A DNA stretch of 64,000 nt from an uncultured Pseudokineococcus sp. (GCF_947499845.1 NZ_CANMPM010000016.1:1-64000); one strand, 5' to 3'; shown: positions 15,544-24,241, counted from the first letter of the stretch. Program-made: numbers and translations. The notes: generated by a model from the sequence alone, not told the origin.

Positions 15544-16920
15544 CTACTGCCCGCCGAAGGCGGGCACCTCGATGGACTCGGCGCCCTCGCCCAGCGACGC
15601 CGGCTGCCCGGTGGCCTCGAGCACGGACCACCACAGGTCGCCGTTGGGGTCCACGCGGTTGCGCGTGCTGACGGCGAGCTGGATGGGGATGTGGACGAAG
15701 CGCCGCCGCCACCGCCCGACGACCATGTTCGTGCGCCCGGCCATGGCGGCGTGCACGGCCGCGTGCGCGAGGCGCGTGCAGTAGACGCTGTCGTAGGGGT
15801 TGGCGGGCACGCTGCGGATGACGTAGCTCGGGTCGATGTAGCGGAGGTTGAGCTCCATGCCGTGGGCGGCGAAGTCCGCCGTGATGCGCTGGCGCAGCAG
15901 CCGGCCGACGTCCTGGAGCCGCTTGTTGCCGCTGGCGTCCACGAGCCCGCCCTCGGCCTCGGCCTCGGTGAAGAGCTCCTGCCCGGCGCCCTCCGCCGCC
16001 ACGACGAGGGCGTGGCCCTGCGAGCGCACCTTCGCGCGCAGCACCTCGAGGAAGCCCCCCGGCCCGTCGAAGGCGAAGGGCACCTCGGGGATGAGGACGA
16101 AGTCGGCGTCGTTCTGCGCGAGGGCCGCGTAGCAGGCGATGAAGCCCGAGTGCCGGCCCATGAGCTTGACGACGCTCACGCCGCCGGGCGCCGAGCGCGC
16201 CTCGACCTTGGCGCTGCGGATGGAGCGCGTCGCCTCGGAGAACGCCGTCTGGAAGCCGAAGCTCTGGTCGAGGAAGGGGATGTCGTTGTCGATCGTCTTC
16301 GGCACGCCCACGACGCCGATGGGGCGGTCGCGGCGGCCGATCTCCTCGGCGATGCGCTGGGCGCCGCGCATCGAGCCGTCGCCACCGATGACGAAGAGGA
16401 TGCTGATGCCCATCCGCTCGAGGCAGTCGACCACCTGGCCGATGTCCTGCTCGCCGCGCGAGCTGCCGAGGATGGTGCCGCCGAGCGCCGCGATGCCGTC
16501 GACCGACTCCACCGTCAGGTCCACGACGTCGTGGCCGTACTCGGGGATGAACCCCTGGTAGCCGTTGCGGAAGCCGTGGATGCGCCGCACCCCGTAGTGG
16601 GTCGTGAGCTCCGAGACGAGCGCGCGGATGACGTTGTTGATGCCCGGGCACAGGCCGCCGCAGGTGACGATGCCGACCCGCGTCTTGGACGGGTCGAAGA
16701 AGATCTTCCGGCGGGGGCCCGCGGCCTCGAGGCTCGGGAGCTCGCCCTCGCCGCGGCGCTCGGAGGACGAGCGCGTGTCGTCGAAGAGGATGCGGTCGCC
16801 CTCCTCCACCGCGTGGTGGCTCGTGCGACGCCGCTCCAGGAGGGGCGCGAGGGGGGACGGGACCGTCCGGGGCCCGAGGGTCCGGACCTCGAAGTCGATG
16901 TCCGCGTCGCTGCTCGCCAT
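15544..16920 (-). CDS. pfkA: 6-phosphofructokinase, group II (plant/Treponema-like) type
   Basis: Phosphorylates fructose 6-phosphate in glycolysis. The 458-residue length and about 75-residue N-terminal extension fit the long PFK group. Motifs: GIVTCGGLCPGINNVIR, IGGDGSMRGAQR near residue 180, PKTIDNDIPF near 205 with the catalytic Asp, and MGRHSGFIACYAA. The glycine in GGDGS (not GGDDS) argues for ATP rather than pyrophosphate use, although the Lys in PKTIDND is shared with pyrophosphate enzymes. ATG 16920 has GAGAGGTGA upstream. It is monocistronic. Confidence 0.9.
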   Translation of the reverse strand: MASSDADIDFEVRTLGPRTVPSPLAPLLERRRTSHHAVEEGDRILFDDTRSSSERRGEGELPSLEAAGPRRKIFFDPSKTRVGIVTCGGLCPGINNVIRALVSELTTHYGVRRIHGFRNGYQGFIPEYGHDVVDLTVESVDGIAALGGTILGSSRGEQDIGQVVDCLERMGISILFVIGGDGSMRGAQRIAEEIGRRDRPIGVVGVPKTIDNDIPFLDQSFGFQTAFSEATRSIRSAKVEARSAPGGVSVVKLMGRHSGFIACYAALAQNDADFVLIPEVPFAFDGPGGFLEVLRAKVRSQGHALVVAAEGAGQELFTEAEAEGGLVDASGNKRLQDVGRLLRQRITADFAAHGMELNLRYIDPSYVIRSVPANPYDSVYCTRLAHAAVHAAMAGRTNMVVGRWRRRFVHIPIQLAVSTRNRVDPNGDLWWSVLEATGQPASLGEGAESIEVPAFGGQ

Positions 16921-17072
16921 GCCGGGTCACCTCTCGCCGTCCGTGCTCGTGCCGGTCGGCGCCATCCTGGCGCATCCCGGAGGTGATCCCCGTCACACCC
17001 CTGCAGCTCCGCCCCCGCCGGCCCCCGGCCCGACCCCGGGGCCGTGCGACCTCGCGCCGGCCCGGCGCCGCG

Positions 17073-17675
17073 TCAGCGCGGCGCGAGGCCCGCGGCGCGC
17101 AGCACCTCGGCGCGCTCGTCGGCGTCGAGGCGGTCGACGTAGAGCAGCCCGTCGAGGTGGTCCACCTCGTGCTGCAGGCACACCGCCGCGAGGCCGGAGG
17201 CGGACACGCGCACGGGCTCGCCGCGGACGTCGACGCCGGTGACGACGGCGGAGGTCAGGCGCTCGACGGCGGCGACCTCGCCGGGCACGGACAGGCAGCC
17301 CTCGTCGTCCGTGGCGCGCCGCGCGAAGACGCCGGGCAGGCGCAGGACGGGGTTGACCACCGTCGCGACGACGCGCTCGCCGGCCGCGTCGGGGCAGTCC
17401 ATGACGAACATCCGGGCGTCGACGCCGATCTGGTTGGCGGCGAGCCCGACGCCGTCGGCCGCGTGCATGCTCACCACCATGTCGGCCTCGAGCTGCGCCA
17501 GGTCCGCGTCGAACGCGGTGACGGGGGCGCAGGGGCGGTGGAGCACGGGGTCGCCGTCGAGGACGATCGGCCGCACCCGTCCGACGGGGCCGCCGTCACC
17601 GGCGCCCTGCGCGGGACCCGGGCCTGCCGGCGACGGGTCGGGCTGGGCGGGGGGCGGGGTGGTCCCGGACGGCAC
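17073..17675 (-). CDS. def: Peptide deformylase
   Basis: Removes the formyl group from nascent proteins. All three metal-site motifs are present: GVGLAANQIG, EGCLSVP and QHEVDHLDG, so Cys and two His ligands and the Glu base are intact. The 200 residues include a Pro-rich N-terminal tail of about 35 before VRPIVLDGDPVLHRP. GTG 17675 follows AGGAGGAG at ideal distance. It lies between pfk and bldC, both on the same strand but with their own signals. Probably a secondary or principal PDF; other copies cannot be judged from this window. Confidence 0.94.
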   Translation of the reverse strand: MPSGTTPPPAQPDPSPAGPGPAQGAGDGGPVGRVRPIVLDGDPVLHRPCAPVTAFDADLAQLEADMVVSMHAADGVGLAANQIGVDARMFVMDCPDAAGERVVATVVNPVLRLPGVFARRATDDEGCLSVPGEVAAVERLTSAVVTGVDVRGEPVRVSASGLAAVCLQHEVDHLDGLLYVDRLDADERAEVLRAAGLAPR

Positions 17676-17824
17676 GGTCTCCTCCTGGCACGACGGCGCC
17701 GGAGGGTCCCGGCGCGGGCGCCCCATGCTAGGTCCGGGCCGCCGGCGCCGGGCCGCCCCTCCTCGCCGCCGAGCGGCGGGAGCGGCCGCCCCGGGGGCCC
17801 CGGGGAGCGCCCGGGGCCGCCGCC

Positions 17825-18037
17825 TCAGTCCTCGGTGGCGCGCGGCTGCGGGACGGCGCCGCCGAGCAGCTCGCGCACCTCGGCCTCGCGGTAGCGGCGG
17901 TGCCCGCCGAGGGTCCGGATCGAGGAGAGCTTGCCCGCCTTGGCCCAGCGGGTGACCGTCTTGGGGTCCACGCGGAAGAGCGCGGCGACCTCTGCGGGGG
18001 TGAGCAGGCTCTCGACCTCGTCGGTGCGAGCGGTCAT
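17825..18037 (-). CDS. bldC: BldC, MerR-like developmental DNA-binding protein
   Basis: Small regulator of 70 residues consisting only of a MerR-type winged helix-turn-helix: LLTPAEVAALFRVDPKTVTRWAKAG, then SIRTLGGHRRYREAEVRELL. This is nearly the textbook BldC of Streptomyces, which binds cooperatively to tandem direct repeats and delays development. ATG 18037 has AGGAGG at six bases. The neighbourhood with DUF3073 and purM-purF matches the order known from Streptomyces, supporting orthology. Long intergenic DNA upstream likely carries its control sites. Confidence 0.96.
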   Translation of the reverse strand: MTARTDEVESLLTPAEVAALFRVDPKTVTRWAKAGKLSSIRTLGGHRRYREAEVRELLGGAVPQPRATED

Positions 18038-18576
18038 GGCGTCCTCCTGGGGGGGCTCGGGCCGGCGCGGCGCCGACCCGTGGTGTCTCGGGCGTCGAGT
18101 GTGCTGTCGCAACCTGTGAGTCGCCATAGTCCGGAATGACTAGGTCCTGGGTGTTCGTCATCGACGGTGACGGGTCGGGGCGCTGGGTGACGGAAAGACG
18201 CTTTCCCGTGACCGCGGGTGATCTCCGACGCTCTGGGTCGTCACATCCGTGACCATCTCGTGATGCCGTCGTCCGTCTGATGAGAACAGCGCGTCACCCG
18301 GACGGACGCGGGAGGGCGCCGGACGGGTGAGGCGCACGACGCCGCCGGCGCGACGGCGCACCCCCGGTCGGCCCTCCCGACGGCGCTCGCCGACGGCCCG
18401 GGAGGCCGCACGGCGGGGTCGGGGACGGCGCGGACGGGCCGCCCCCGGGGCCCCGGACCGGTGTGCCGGAAGCGACGGCGAGGCTGTAGCGTGGCGGACG
18501 CGCAGAGATGACCAGGCCCCGGGGCCGCCGTCCTCGACGGCCTGCCCCGGCACGACGTTCAGAGGGGGTCGACGCC
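18038..18576. promoter_or_regulatory. Gene-free control region between bldC and the DUF3073 gene
   Basis: This 539-bp divergent region has no credible ORF and is visibly less GC-rich than its surroundings at 18100-18290. It contains a cluster of GTGAC/GTGAT pentamers: forward at 18167, 18187, 18208, 18218, 18249 and 18260, and reverse (GTCAC) at 18240 and 18293. A candidate -10 for DUF3073 (TAGCGT) lies at 18487-18492, giving a leader of about 80 nt. The remainder shows nothing recognisable. Confidence 0.5.
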
Positions 18577-18771
18577 ATGGGGCGCGGCCGTCAGAAGGCG
18601 AAGCAGACCAAGGTCGCTCGCCAGCTCAAGTACTACAGCCCGGAGACGGACTACAAGTCCCTCGAGCGCGAGCTCGGGCACTCCGGCGCGTCGTACGACC
18701 CGCCGGAGCGGGACAGCTCCGACGAGGACGACGACGGCTACGGCGGCTGGGCCTCCGGCTCCTCCCGCTGA
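18577..18771 (+). CDS. DUF3073 family protein
   Basis: Protein of 64 residues, conserved across actinobacteria, function unknown. The basic N-terminus MGRGRQKAKQTKVARQLKYY and the acidic, Gly/Ser-rich tail (SSDEDDDGYGGWASGSSR) are characteristic. ATG 18577 follows GAGGGGG. It sits between bldC and purM, as in Streptomyces, and ends before a strong bidirectional hairpin. The charge split might suit nucleic-acid binding; that is only inference. Confidence 0.92.
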   Translation: MGRGRQKAKQTKVARQLKYYSPETDYKSLERELGHSGASYDPPERDSSDEDDDGYGGWASGSSR

Positions 18772-18781
18772 CACCTCTCAC

Positions 18782-18825
18782 CGCACGAGCGCACCGTCGG
18801 CTGCGGCCGGCGGTGCGCTCGTGCG
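18782..18825. terminator. Bidirectional terminator between DUF3073 and the purF-purM operon
   Basis: A 20-bp inverted repeat (18782-18801 and 18806-18825) with one G-U pair and a four-base TGCG loop separates the DUF3073 gene on the plus strand from the end of purM on the minus strand. It would stop transcription from both sides. Confidence 0.85.
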
Positions 18826-18930
18826 CGTCCGCACGGCGGGTGCGCCCCTCCGGCTGCCCCGGCCCCCGGGAGCCTGAGCCCGAGTGCCTGAGCTCGGGTC
18901 GTCCGACCCGGGTCGCCCGAGCCGGCTCGC

Positions 18931-20049
18931 TCACGCCGGGGGGTGCTCGCCCCGCAGGACGACGCTGCCGCCGTCGACGCCCTTGGCGCCGACGGTGACC
19001 TCGGGGCCGCGCCCGCCGTCGTCGGGGCCCACGCCCCCCGCCACCCAGGCGCTCACGCCGGCGGCCGCGAGGTCCGCCAGAGCGCCGTCGACGGCGTCGG
19101 GCGCCACGACGGCGACCATGCCGACCCCCATGTTGAGGGTGCGCTCCAGGTCGGCGCGGGGGACGCCGCCGAGGCGGCCGACCAGGCGGACGACCGGGGG
19201 CGGGGACCAGGTGCCGCGGTCGACCCCCGCCTGCAGGCCCGCGGGCAGGACGCGGCCGAGGTTGGCCGCGAGCCCGCCGCCGGTGACGTGGCTGAGGGCC
19301 CGCAGGTCCGCGCCGAGCCCGCGCGCGAGCGCGAGGCAGGGGCGCGTGTACAGGCGCGTGGGCTCGAGGAGCTCCTCCCCCAGGGTGCGCCCCAGCTCGT
19401 CGACGTGGCGCTCGAGGCCCCACCCGGCGTCGGCGACGACCCGGCGCACGAGCGAGTAGCCGTTGCTGTGGAGCCCCGAGCTCGCCATCGCGACGACGAC
19501 GTCGCCGTCCCGCACGCGCTGGGGGCCGAGGACGTCGTCGGCCTCGACGACGCCGGTGGCGGCGCCCGCGACGTCGTACTCGTCGGGCTCCATCAGCCCG
19601 GGGTGCTCGGCCGTCTCGCCGCCGACGAGGGCGGTGCCGGTCTCCTCGCAGCCGCGGGCGACGCCGCGGACGAGGTCGGCGACGCGCTCGGGGTCGACGC
19701 GCCCGCAGGCGATGTAGTCGGTCATGAACAGGGGCCGCGCCCCGCTCACGACGATGTCGTCGACGACCATGGCCACGAGGTCGATCCCCACCGTGTCGTG
19801 GACGCCCATCGCCCGCGCCACGGCGATCTTCGTGCCGACGCCGTCCGTGCTCGTCGTCAGCAGCGGCCGGCGCATCCCGACGAGGGCGCTCGCGTCGAAG
19901 AGCCCGGCGAAGCCGCCGAGGCCGCCCACGACCTCGGGCCCGTGCGTGCGCGCCACCGCCTCGCGCATGAGCGCGACCGCGCGGTCGCCGGCCTCGACGT
20001 CGACGCCGGCGGCCGCGTACGTCGTGCCCGTCGGGGCGCCGCCGCTCAC
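18931..20049 (-). CDS. purM: Phosphoribosylformylglycinamidine cyclo-ligase (AIR synthetase)
   Basis: Fifth step of de novo purine synthesis, closing the imidazole ring with ATP. The 372-residue product has the PurM signatures TYAAAGVDVEAGDRAV, STDGVGTKIAVA, GIDLVAMVVDDIVVSGA, LVGGETAEHPG, SGLHSNGYSLVRR and VTGGGLAANLGRVLP. GTG 20049 overlaps the purF stop as GTGA, so it is the second gene of a purF-purM operon with coupled translation. The C-terminal 20 residues are a Gly-rich extra. Ends about 105 bp before the bidirectional terminator. Confidence 0.95.
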   Translation of the reverse strand: MSGGAPTGTTYAAAGVDVEAGDRAVALMREAVARTHGPEVVGGLGGFAGLFDASALVGMRRPLLTTSTDGVGTKIAVARAMGVHDTVGIDLVAMVVDDIVVSGARPLFMTDYIACGRVDPERVADLVRGVARGCEETGTALVGGETAEHPGLMEPDEYDVAGAATGVVEADDVLGPQRVRDGDVVVAMASSGLHSNGYSLVRRVVADAGWGLERHVDELGRTLGEELLEPTRLYTRPCLALARGLGADLRALSHVTGGGLAANLGRVLPAGLQAGVDRGTWSPPPVVRLVGRLGGVPRADLERTLNMGVGMVAVVAPDAVDGALADLAAAGVSAWVAGGVGPDDGGRGPEVTVGAKGVDGGSVVLRGEHPPA

Positions 20050-21620
20050 CGGCCGCGCCCCGCGACGGCGCCCTCGGCGTCCTTCACCGCGCCGCTCGGC
20101 GCGGCCGCCGCGGCGCCGAGGACGGCGTCGCCCTGCACCTCGGTGAGCCCCAGCTCGAGCTGGTGCTTGCCGAGGCGCTGGGCGTCCGGCAGCGGCACCG
20201 GGTACTCGCCCGTGAAGCACGCGGAGCAGAGGCGGTCGGCCGGCTGCTCGGTGGCCTCGACCATCGCCTCGTGGGAGATGTACCCCAGCGAGTCGGCGCC
20301 GATGCTGCTGCGGATCTCCTCGACGCCCAGGCCCGCGGCGATGAGCTCCGCGCGGCTGGCGAAGTCGATGCCGTAGAAGCACGGCCACGTGACGGGCGGC
20401 GACGAGATGCGCACGTGCACCTCGGCGGCTCCGGCCTCGCGCAGCATCCGCACGAGCGCCCGCTGGGTGTTGCCCCGCACCACGGAGTCGTCGACGACGA
20501 CGAGCCGCTTGCCGCGGATGACGTCGCGCAGCGGGTTGAGCTTGAGGCGGATCCCCAGCTGGCGGATGGTCTGGTCGGGCTGGATGAAGGTCCGGCCGAC
20601 GTAGCTGTTCTTGACGAGCCCCTGGCCGTAGGGGATGCCGGAGGCCTCGGCGTACCCGATGGCGGCGGGCGTGCCCGACTCCGGGGTGGGGATGACGAGG
20701 TCGGCCTCGACGGGGTGCTCGGCGGCGAGGCGGCGCCCCATCTCGACGCGGGCGGCGTGGACGACGCGTCCGGAGATCGTCGTGTCGGGGCGCGCCAGGT
20801 AGACGTACTCGAAGACGCAGCCCTTGGGCGTGCCCTCGGAGAAGCGGGTGCTGCGCAGGCCGTCCTCGTCGATCGCGACGAGCTCGCCGGGCTCGACCTC
20901 GCGGACGACGCTGGCGCCGACGATGTCGAGCGCCGCCGTCTCGGACGCCACGACCCAGCCGCGCTCGAGGCGCCCGAGGACGAGGGGGCGCACGCCGTGG
21001 CGGTCGCGGGCCGCGTAGAGCGTGCGCTCGTCCATGAAGACGAGGCTGAAGGCGCCCTCGAGCAGGGGCAGCACCTCCAGCGCCGTCGCCTCGAGCGTGC
21101 GGTCGGGGTGCCCGGCCAGCAGGGCCGTGACGAGCGCCGTGTCGGTGGTGTTGCCGCGCGCCAGCTCCCCGCTCGCCGCGGACTCGCCGGAGTCCCCCCG
21201 CATCTCGGCGACCATGTCCCGCAGCGCGTGGCTGTTGGTGAGGTTGCCGTTGTGCCCGAGGGCCACGGTGCCCGTCGCCGTCGCCCCCAGCGTCGGCTGG
21301 GCGTTCTCCCACCGGCTCGCGCCCGTCGTGGAGTAGCGCGTGTGGCCGATGGCGAGGGTGCCCTGGAGCGCGCGAAGGGCCGGCTCGTCGAAGACCTGGG
21401 ACACGAGACCCATGTCCTTGTAGACGAGCAGCTGCGTGCCGGTGCTCACGGCGATGCCCGCGGACTCCTGCCCGCGGTGCTGCAGCGCGTAGATCCCGAA
21501 GTACGTCAGCCGCGCGACGTCCTCGTCGGGGGCCCAGACGCCGAAGACCCCGCAGGCGTCCTGCGGGCCCTTCTCGCCGGGGAGCAGGTCGTGGGTCAGC
21601 CGTCCGTCGCCACCGGGCAC
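20046..21620 (-). CDS. purF: Amidophosphoribosyltransferase
   Basis: Commits PRPP and glutamine to purine synthesis. The 524-residue product has an N-terminal Ntn glutaminase whose mature Cys follows a short propeptide (DACGVFGVWAP) and the PRTase domain with VVVDDSVVRGNT. GETPKGCVFEYVYLARP-like residues near 295 are typical. The start is GTG 21620: CACCAT lies six bases before it with no ribosome site, indicating a leaderless mRNA, and longer frames have no homologous content. The type with propeptide usually carries an iron-sulfur cluster. Confidence 0.94.
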   Translation of the reverse strand: MPGGDGRLTHDLLPGEKGPQDACGVFGVWAPDEDVARLTYFGIYALQHRGQESAGIAVSTGTQLLVYKDMGLVSQVFDEPALRALQGTLAIGHTRYSTTGASRWENAQPTLGATATGTVALGHNGNLTNSHALRDMVAEMRGDSGESAASGELARGNTTDTALVTALLAGHPDRTLEATALEVLPLLEGAFSLVFMDERTLYAARDRHGVRPLVLGRLERGWVVASETAALDIVGASVVREVEPGELVAIDEDGLRSTRFSEGTPKGCVFEYVYLARPDTTISGRVVHAARVEMGRRLAAEHPVEADLVIPTPESGTPAAIGYAEASGIPYGQGLVKNSYVGRTFIQPDQTIRQLGIRLKLNPLRDVIRGKRLVVVDDSVVRGNTQRALVRMLREAGAAEVHVRISSPPVTWPCFYGIDFASRAELIAAGLGVEEIRSSIGADSLGYISHEAMVEATEQPADRLCSACFTGEYPVPLPDAQRLGKHQLELGLTEVQGDAVLGAAAAAPSGAVKDAEGAVAGRGR

Positions 21621-21674
21621 GGCGTCATGGTGGCACAGCGCGCGGCGCCGGCCGGACGCCCGAGGGCCGTCGGA

Positions 21675-21720
21675 AGCCGTCCACGAGCGTGACCGTGCAC
21701 GGTCACGCTCGTGGACGGCT
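21675..21720. repeat. 46-bp perfect palindrome
   Basis: Positions 21675 to 21720 read identically on both strands, centred on GTGCAC (21695-21700): each 23-base arm is an exact reverse complement of the other with no spacer. It lies 55 bp upstream of the purF start and about 70 bp upstream of the small plus-strand gene at 21793. It could be an operator, a terminator remnant or a very stable RNA hairpin. Confidence 0.9.
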
Positions 21721-21792
21721 CCGCCGAGCACCCCCCGGACGGGTGAGGTCACGTCGATCGCCATCACGGACGGCTGGGCAGGGCTGTGGCGG

Positions 21793-22083
21793 TTGCTGCC
21801 GGACTGGGCCTTCTTCCCCGTCGTGCTGGCGGTCTCGCGCCAGGGCACCGAGGTCGGGCCCGACGTGCTGCGGCGGCGGCACGGCGTCGTCCGCCGGGCC
21901 TGGCGCCCGTGGGAGGACGTCGTCGAGGTCCGGCCCCCGGGGCGCTGGGACCAGTGGCCGGTCGCCGTCCTGGACCGCGAGCGCCTGGACCTGCGGGGCA
22001 TGGCGACCGCCGACGTCGAGCGCCTCGCCGCCGCGCTCGAGGGGGCCCGCCGGCACGGGCCCGGGACGGCGGGCCGGGCGTGA
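21793..22083 (+). CDS. Small PH-domain-like hypothetical protein
   Basis: Product of 96 residues (if TTG 21793 is the start). The central part, VGPDVLRRRHGVVRRAWRPW followed by EDVVEVRPPGRW and DRERLDLRGM, resembles bacterial PH-like domains that contain a strand-turn 'G..VRR...W..V' pattern. There is no clear ATG/GTG start; a GAGGT motif seven bases before an ATC codon at 21757 hints that translation might begin further upstream. The stop codon lies in a perfect terminator hairpin, supporting a real transcript. Function unknown. Confidence 0.5.
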   Translation: MLPDWAFFPVVLAVSRQGTEVGPDVLRRRHGVVRRAWRPWEDVVEVRPPGRWDQWPVAVLDRERLDLRGMATADVERLAAALEGARRHGPGTAGRA

Positions 22084-22112
22084 CGGACGGCGGGGTCCCC
22101 CGCCGTCCGTCA
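22081..22112. terminator. Terminator between the PH-like gene and rtcB
   Basis: A perfect 15-bp inverted repeat (TGACGGACGGCGGGG and its complement) spans 22081-22112 with a two-base centre. It includes the stop codon of the plus-strand PH-like gene and begins 14 bp beyond the rtcB stop on the minus strand, so it can serve both. Confidence 0.82.
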
Positions 22113-22125
22113 GCCCCCACGGCCC

Positions 22126-23319
22126 TCAGTCCCCCTTGACGTTCACCACCTGCCGCAGGACGTGGCGGACGTCGACGAGGCGGGCGGCGTCGGCCATGAC
22201 GACGTCGACCGGCTTGTAGGCCTCCGGGTGCTCGTCGAGGAAGGCGTCCGACTCGCCCCACACGACGTCCCCCATGCGGGCGTCGAGGTCGCTGCGGGAG
22301 AAGCGCCTCCGCGCCGCGGAGCGCGACCACGCCCGCCCCGCCCCGTGGGGCGAGGAGTGCAGCGCGACCGGGTCGCCCCGGCCGACGACCACGTACGACG
22401 CGTCGCCCATCGAGCCCGGCACGAGGCCCGGCTCGCCCTCGCGGGCGCTGATGGCGCCCTTGCGGGAGAGCCACACCTCGCGCCCGAAGTGCCTCTCGCG
22501 CGCGGTGTAGTTGTGGTGGCAGCCGATGGTCTCCTCGCGGACGACGTCCTCCGGCCCGCCCAGCCCCAGGGCCTCGGCGAGCGCGGCGACGACCCGGTCC
22601 ATCATCTCCTCGCGGTTGAGCGCGGCGAAGCGCTGCGCCCACAGGAGGGCCTCGACGTAGGCGTCGAACTCGGGCTCCCCCTCGACGAGGTAGGCCAGGT
22701 CGCGGTCGGGCAGGTCGTAGAAGCGCCGGGTCGCCTGCTCCTGGGCCACCCGGATGTGCCGCTGCGCCAGCTGGTTGCCGACGCCGCGCGACCCGGAGTG
22801 CAGGAATAGCCACACCCGCCCCTGCTCGTCCTCGGACACCTCGATGAAGTGGTTGCCCGAGCCGAGCGTCCCCAGCTGCCGCTCCCAGCGCCGCGAGACC
22901 TCGTCCGCCTGCTGCGCACCGGGCGTCCCCCGCAGCTCCGCGACGCGGGGTTCCGCCGTCGCCTCGACACCGCGGTTGCGCCCGCCCGCGGACAGCGGCA
23001 CGCGCCGGCTGATGCCGGCGTGCAGCGCCCGGAGGTCGGTGCGGCGCAGCGTCTCGACGTCGTACGACGTCCGGACGGCGAGCATCCCGCAGCCGATGTC
23101 GACGCCCACGGCGGCGGGGATGATCGCGCCGTCGGTGGGGATGACGGAGCCGACCGTCGCCCCCTTGCCGAGGTGCGCGTCGGGCATGAGGGCGACGTGC
23201 GGGTGGACGAACGGCATGGTCGCCGTCGTGAGGGCCTGCTCGCGGGTGGCGTCGTCGAGGATCGACGCCCAGCTCATCAGGCGCGGGGAGAGCCGGTCGG
23301 GCCGGCCGTCGGTGGGCAT
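22126..23319 (-). CDS. rtcB: RNA-splicing ligase RtcB
   Basis: Joins 2',3'-cyclic-phosphate and 5'-hydroxyl RNA ends using GTP and Mn. The 397-residue length is typical of the short bacterial form. Metal ligands and signatures are visible: MPDAHLGKGATVGSV, GVDIGCGM with the conserved Cys, LGSGNHFIE, HSGSRGVGN, CHHNYT, and the guanylylated His in SSPHGAGRAWSR. No rtcA cyclase or rtcR activator adjoins it, so it is not a classical rtc operon; it may repair tRNA or other stress-cleaved RNA. Confidence 0.95.
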   Translation of the reverse strand: MPTDGRPDRLSPRLMSWASILDDATREQALTTATMPFVHPHVALMPDAHLGKGATVGSVIPTDGAIIPAAVGVDIGCGMLAVRTSYDVETLRRTDLRALHAGISRRVPLSAGGRNRGVEATAEPRVAELRGTPGAQQADEVSRRWERQLGTLGSGNHFIEVSEDEQGRVWLFLHSGSRGVGNQLAQRHIRVAQEQATRRFYDLPDRDLAYLVEGEPEFDAYVEALLWAQRFAALNREEMMDRVVAALAEALGLGGPEDVVREETIGCHHNYTARERHFGREVWLSRKGAISAREGEPGLVPGSMGDASYVVVGRGDPVALHSSPHGAGRAWSRSAARRRFSRSDLDARMGDVVWGESDAFLDEHPEAYKPVDVVMADAARLVDVRHVLRQVVNVKGD

Positions 23320-23381
23320 GGGTCTGCTCTCTCGTGCGGGAGGAGCCGCACGGGTCCGCGCGGCCCGACGAGGATCGCCCC

Positions 23382-23399
23382 GTGACGGCGGGCCGTCAC
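23382..23399 (-). terminator. Hairpin downstream of the small membrane protein gene
   Basis: GTGACGG and CCGTCAC enclose CGGG, 57 bp after the stop of the gene at 23456-23785 and 63 bp before the rtcB start. It is probably a modest terminator; no U-tract follows. Confidence 0.5.
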
Positions 23400-23455
23400 G
23401 CGAGTTCCGCGGCGGTGACCTCCCGGCACCGCCCGGGGGCCCGGGCCGCCGCGGC

Positions 23456-23785
23456 TCAGCCCCGGCGCGCCACGCGCTCGAGCAGGACGCCGACGAGCCC
23501 GCCGAGGAGGCCGAGCGAGAGGCCCAGGGCGGCGAGGAGGTAGCCGAAGACGGCGGCGCGGCTGTACGTCGCGCTCGGCTCGCTCGTCAGGGCGAGGACG
23601 AGCGCGAGCACCGCGCCGACGGCCACGCCGAGGCCGACGAGCACCCGGTAGCGGGGGGCGCGGCGGTAGCGCACGCGCTGCGCTCCGGCGAGGTCGGCCT
23701 CCGTGGGGGCCGGGCGCTCACCGGCGCCGTCGGTGCCGTCGGTGCGCCGGTCGTCGCCGTCGACCGGGGGCGGCTGCTCGCTCAC
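23456..23785 (-). CDS. Hypothetical two-helix membrane protein
   Basis: Product of 109 residues: a polar N-terminal 40 (MSEQPPPVDGDDRR), a basic stretch VRYRRAPRYR, then two transmembrane helices (about 48-66 and 78-102). The central RYRRAPRYRVLVGLGVAVGA resembles actinobacterial DUF-type membrane proteins found near purL, but I cannot name the family. GTG 23785 is preceded by TAGCGT at seven bases, a leaderless start. Function unknown. Confidence 0.75.
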   Translation of the reverse strand: MSEQPPPVDGDDRRTDGTDGAGERPAPTEADLAGAQRVRYRRAPRYRVLVGLGVAVGAVLALVLALTSEPSATYSRAAVFGYLLAALGLSLGLLGGLVGVLLERVARRG

Positions 23786-23867
23786 GGCCGGGACGCTACC
23801 CGCCGTCGACGCGCCCCCTCCGAGGGCACCGGGCGCACGAGCCCGGTGCCTCCGGGACGGGCGGACG

Positions 23868-24241
23868 TCAGGCGCCGCCCGGCCACAGGGGCAGCACGTC
23901 GCCGAGCACCGCGCGCAGACCGCTCGCCGAGACGCGGCCCTGGGCCACGGCGTCGTCCCACCGCAGGCCGCCGGTGACGAGGCCGAGCCACGTGGCGGCG
24001 TCCGTCTCGACGACGTTGGGCGGCGTCCCCCGGGTGTGGCGGGGCCCCTCGACGCACTGCCCGACGCCGAAGGGCGGCACCCGCACCTCCACGCTGCTGC
24101 CGGGCACGCGCTCGGCCAGCTCCTCGAGGGACCCGCGCACGGCCAGCGCCGTCGCCGCGCGGTCCGCCCCGGCGGGGTCGGCCTCCCACGCGCGGACGGC
24201 GTCGCGGGCCCGCTCGGCGGTGATGCGGCGACGTGCGGGCA

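Noticed and set aside
15549-15565. GCCCGCC-GAA-GGCGGGC hairpin as the pfk terminator
   Set aside because: It lies within the last codons and stop of pfk and similar hairpins are frequent in GC-rich coding DNA; I could not support a terminator role.
17050-17088. 10-bp inverted repeat at the def stop codon as a terminator
   Set aside because: The loop is 19 bases and the stem includes coding sequence; too weak to list.
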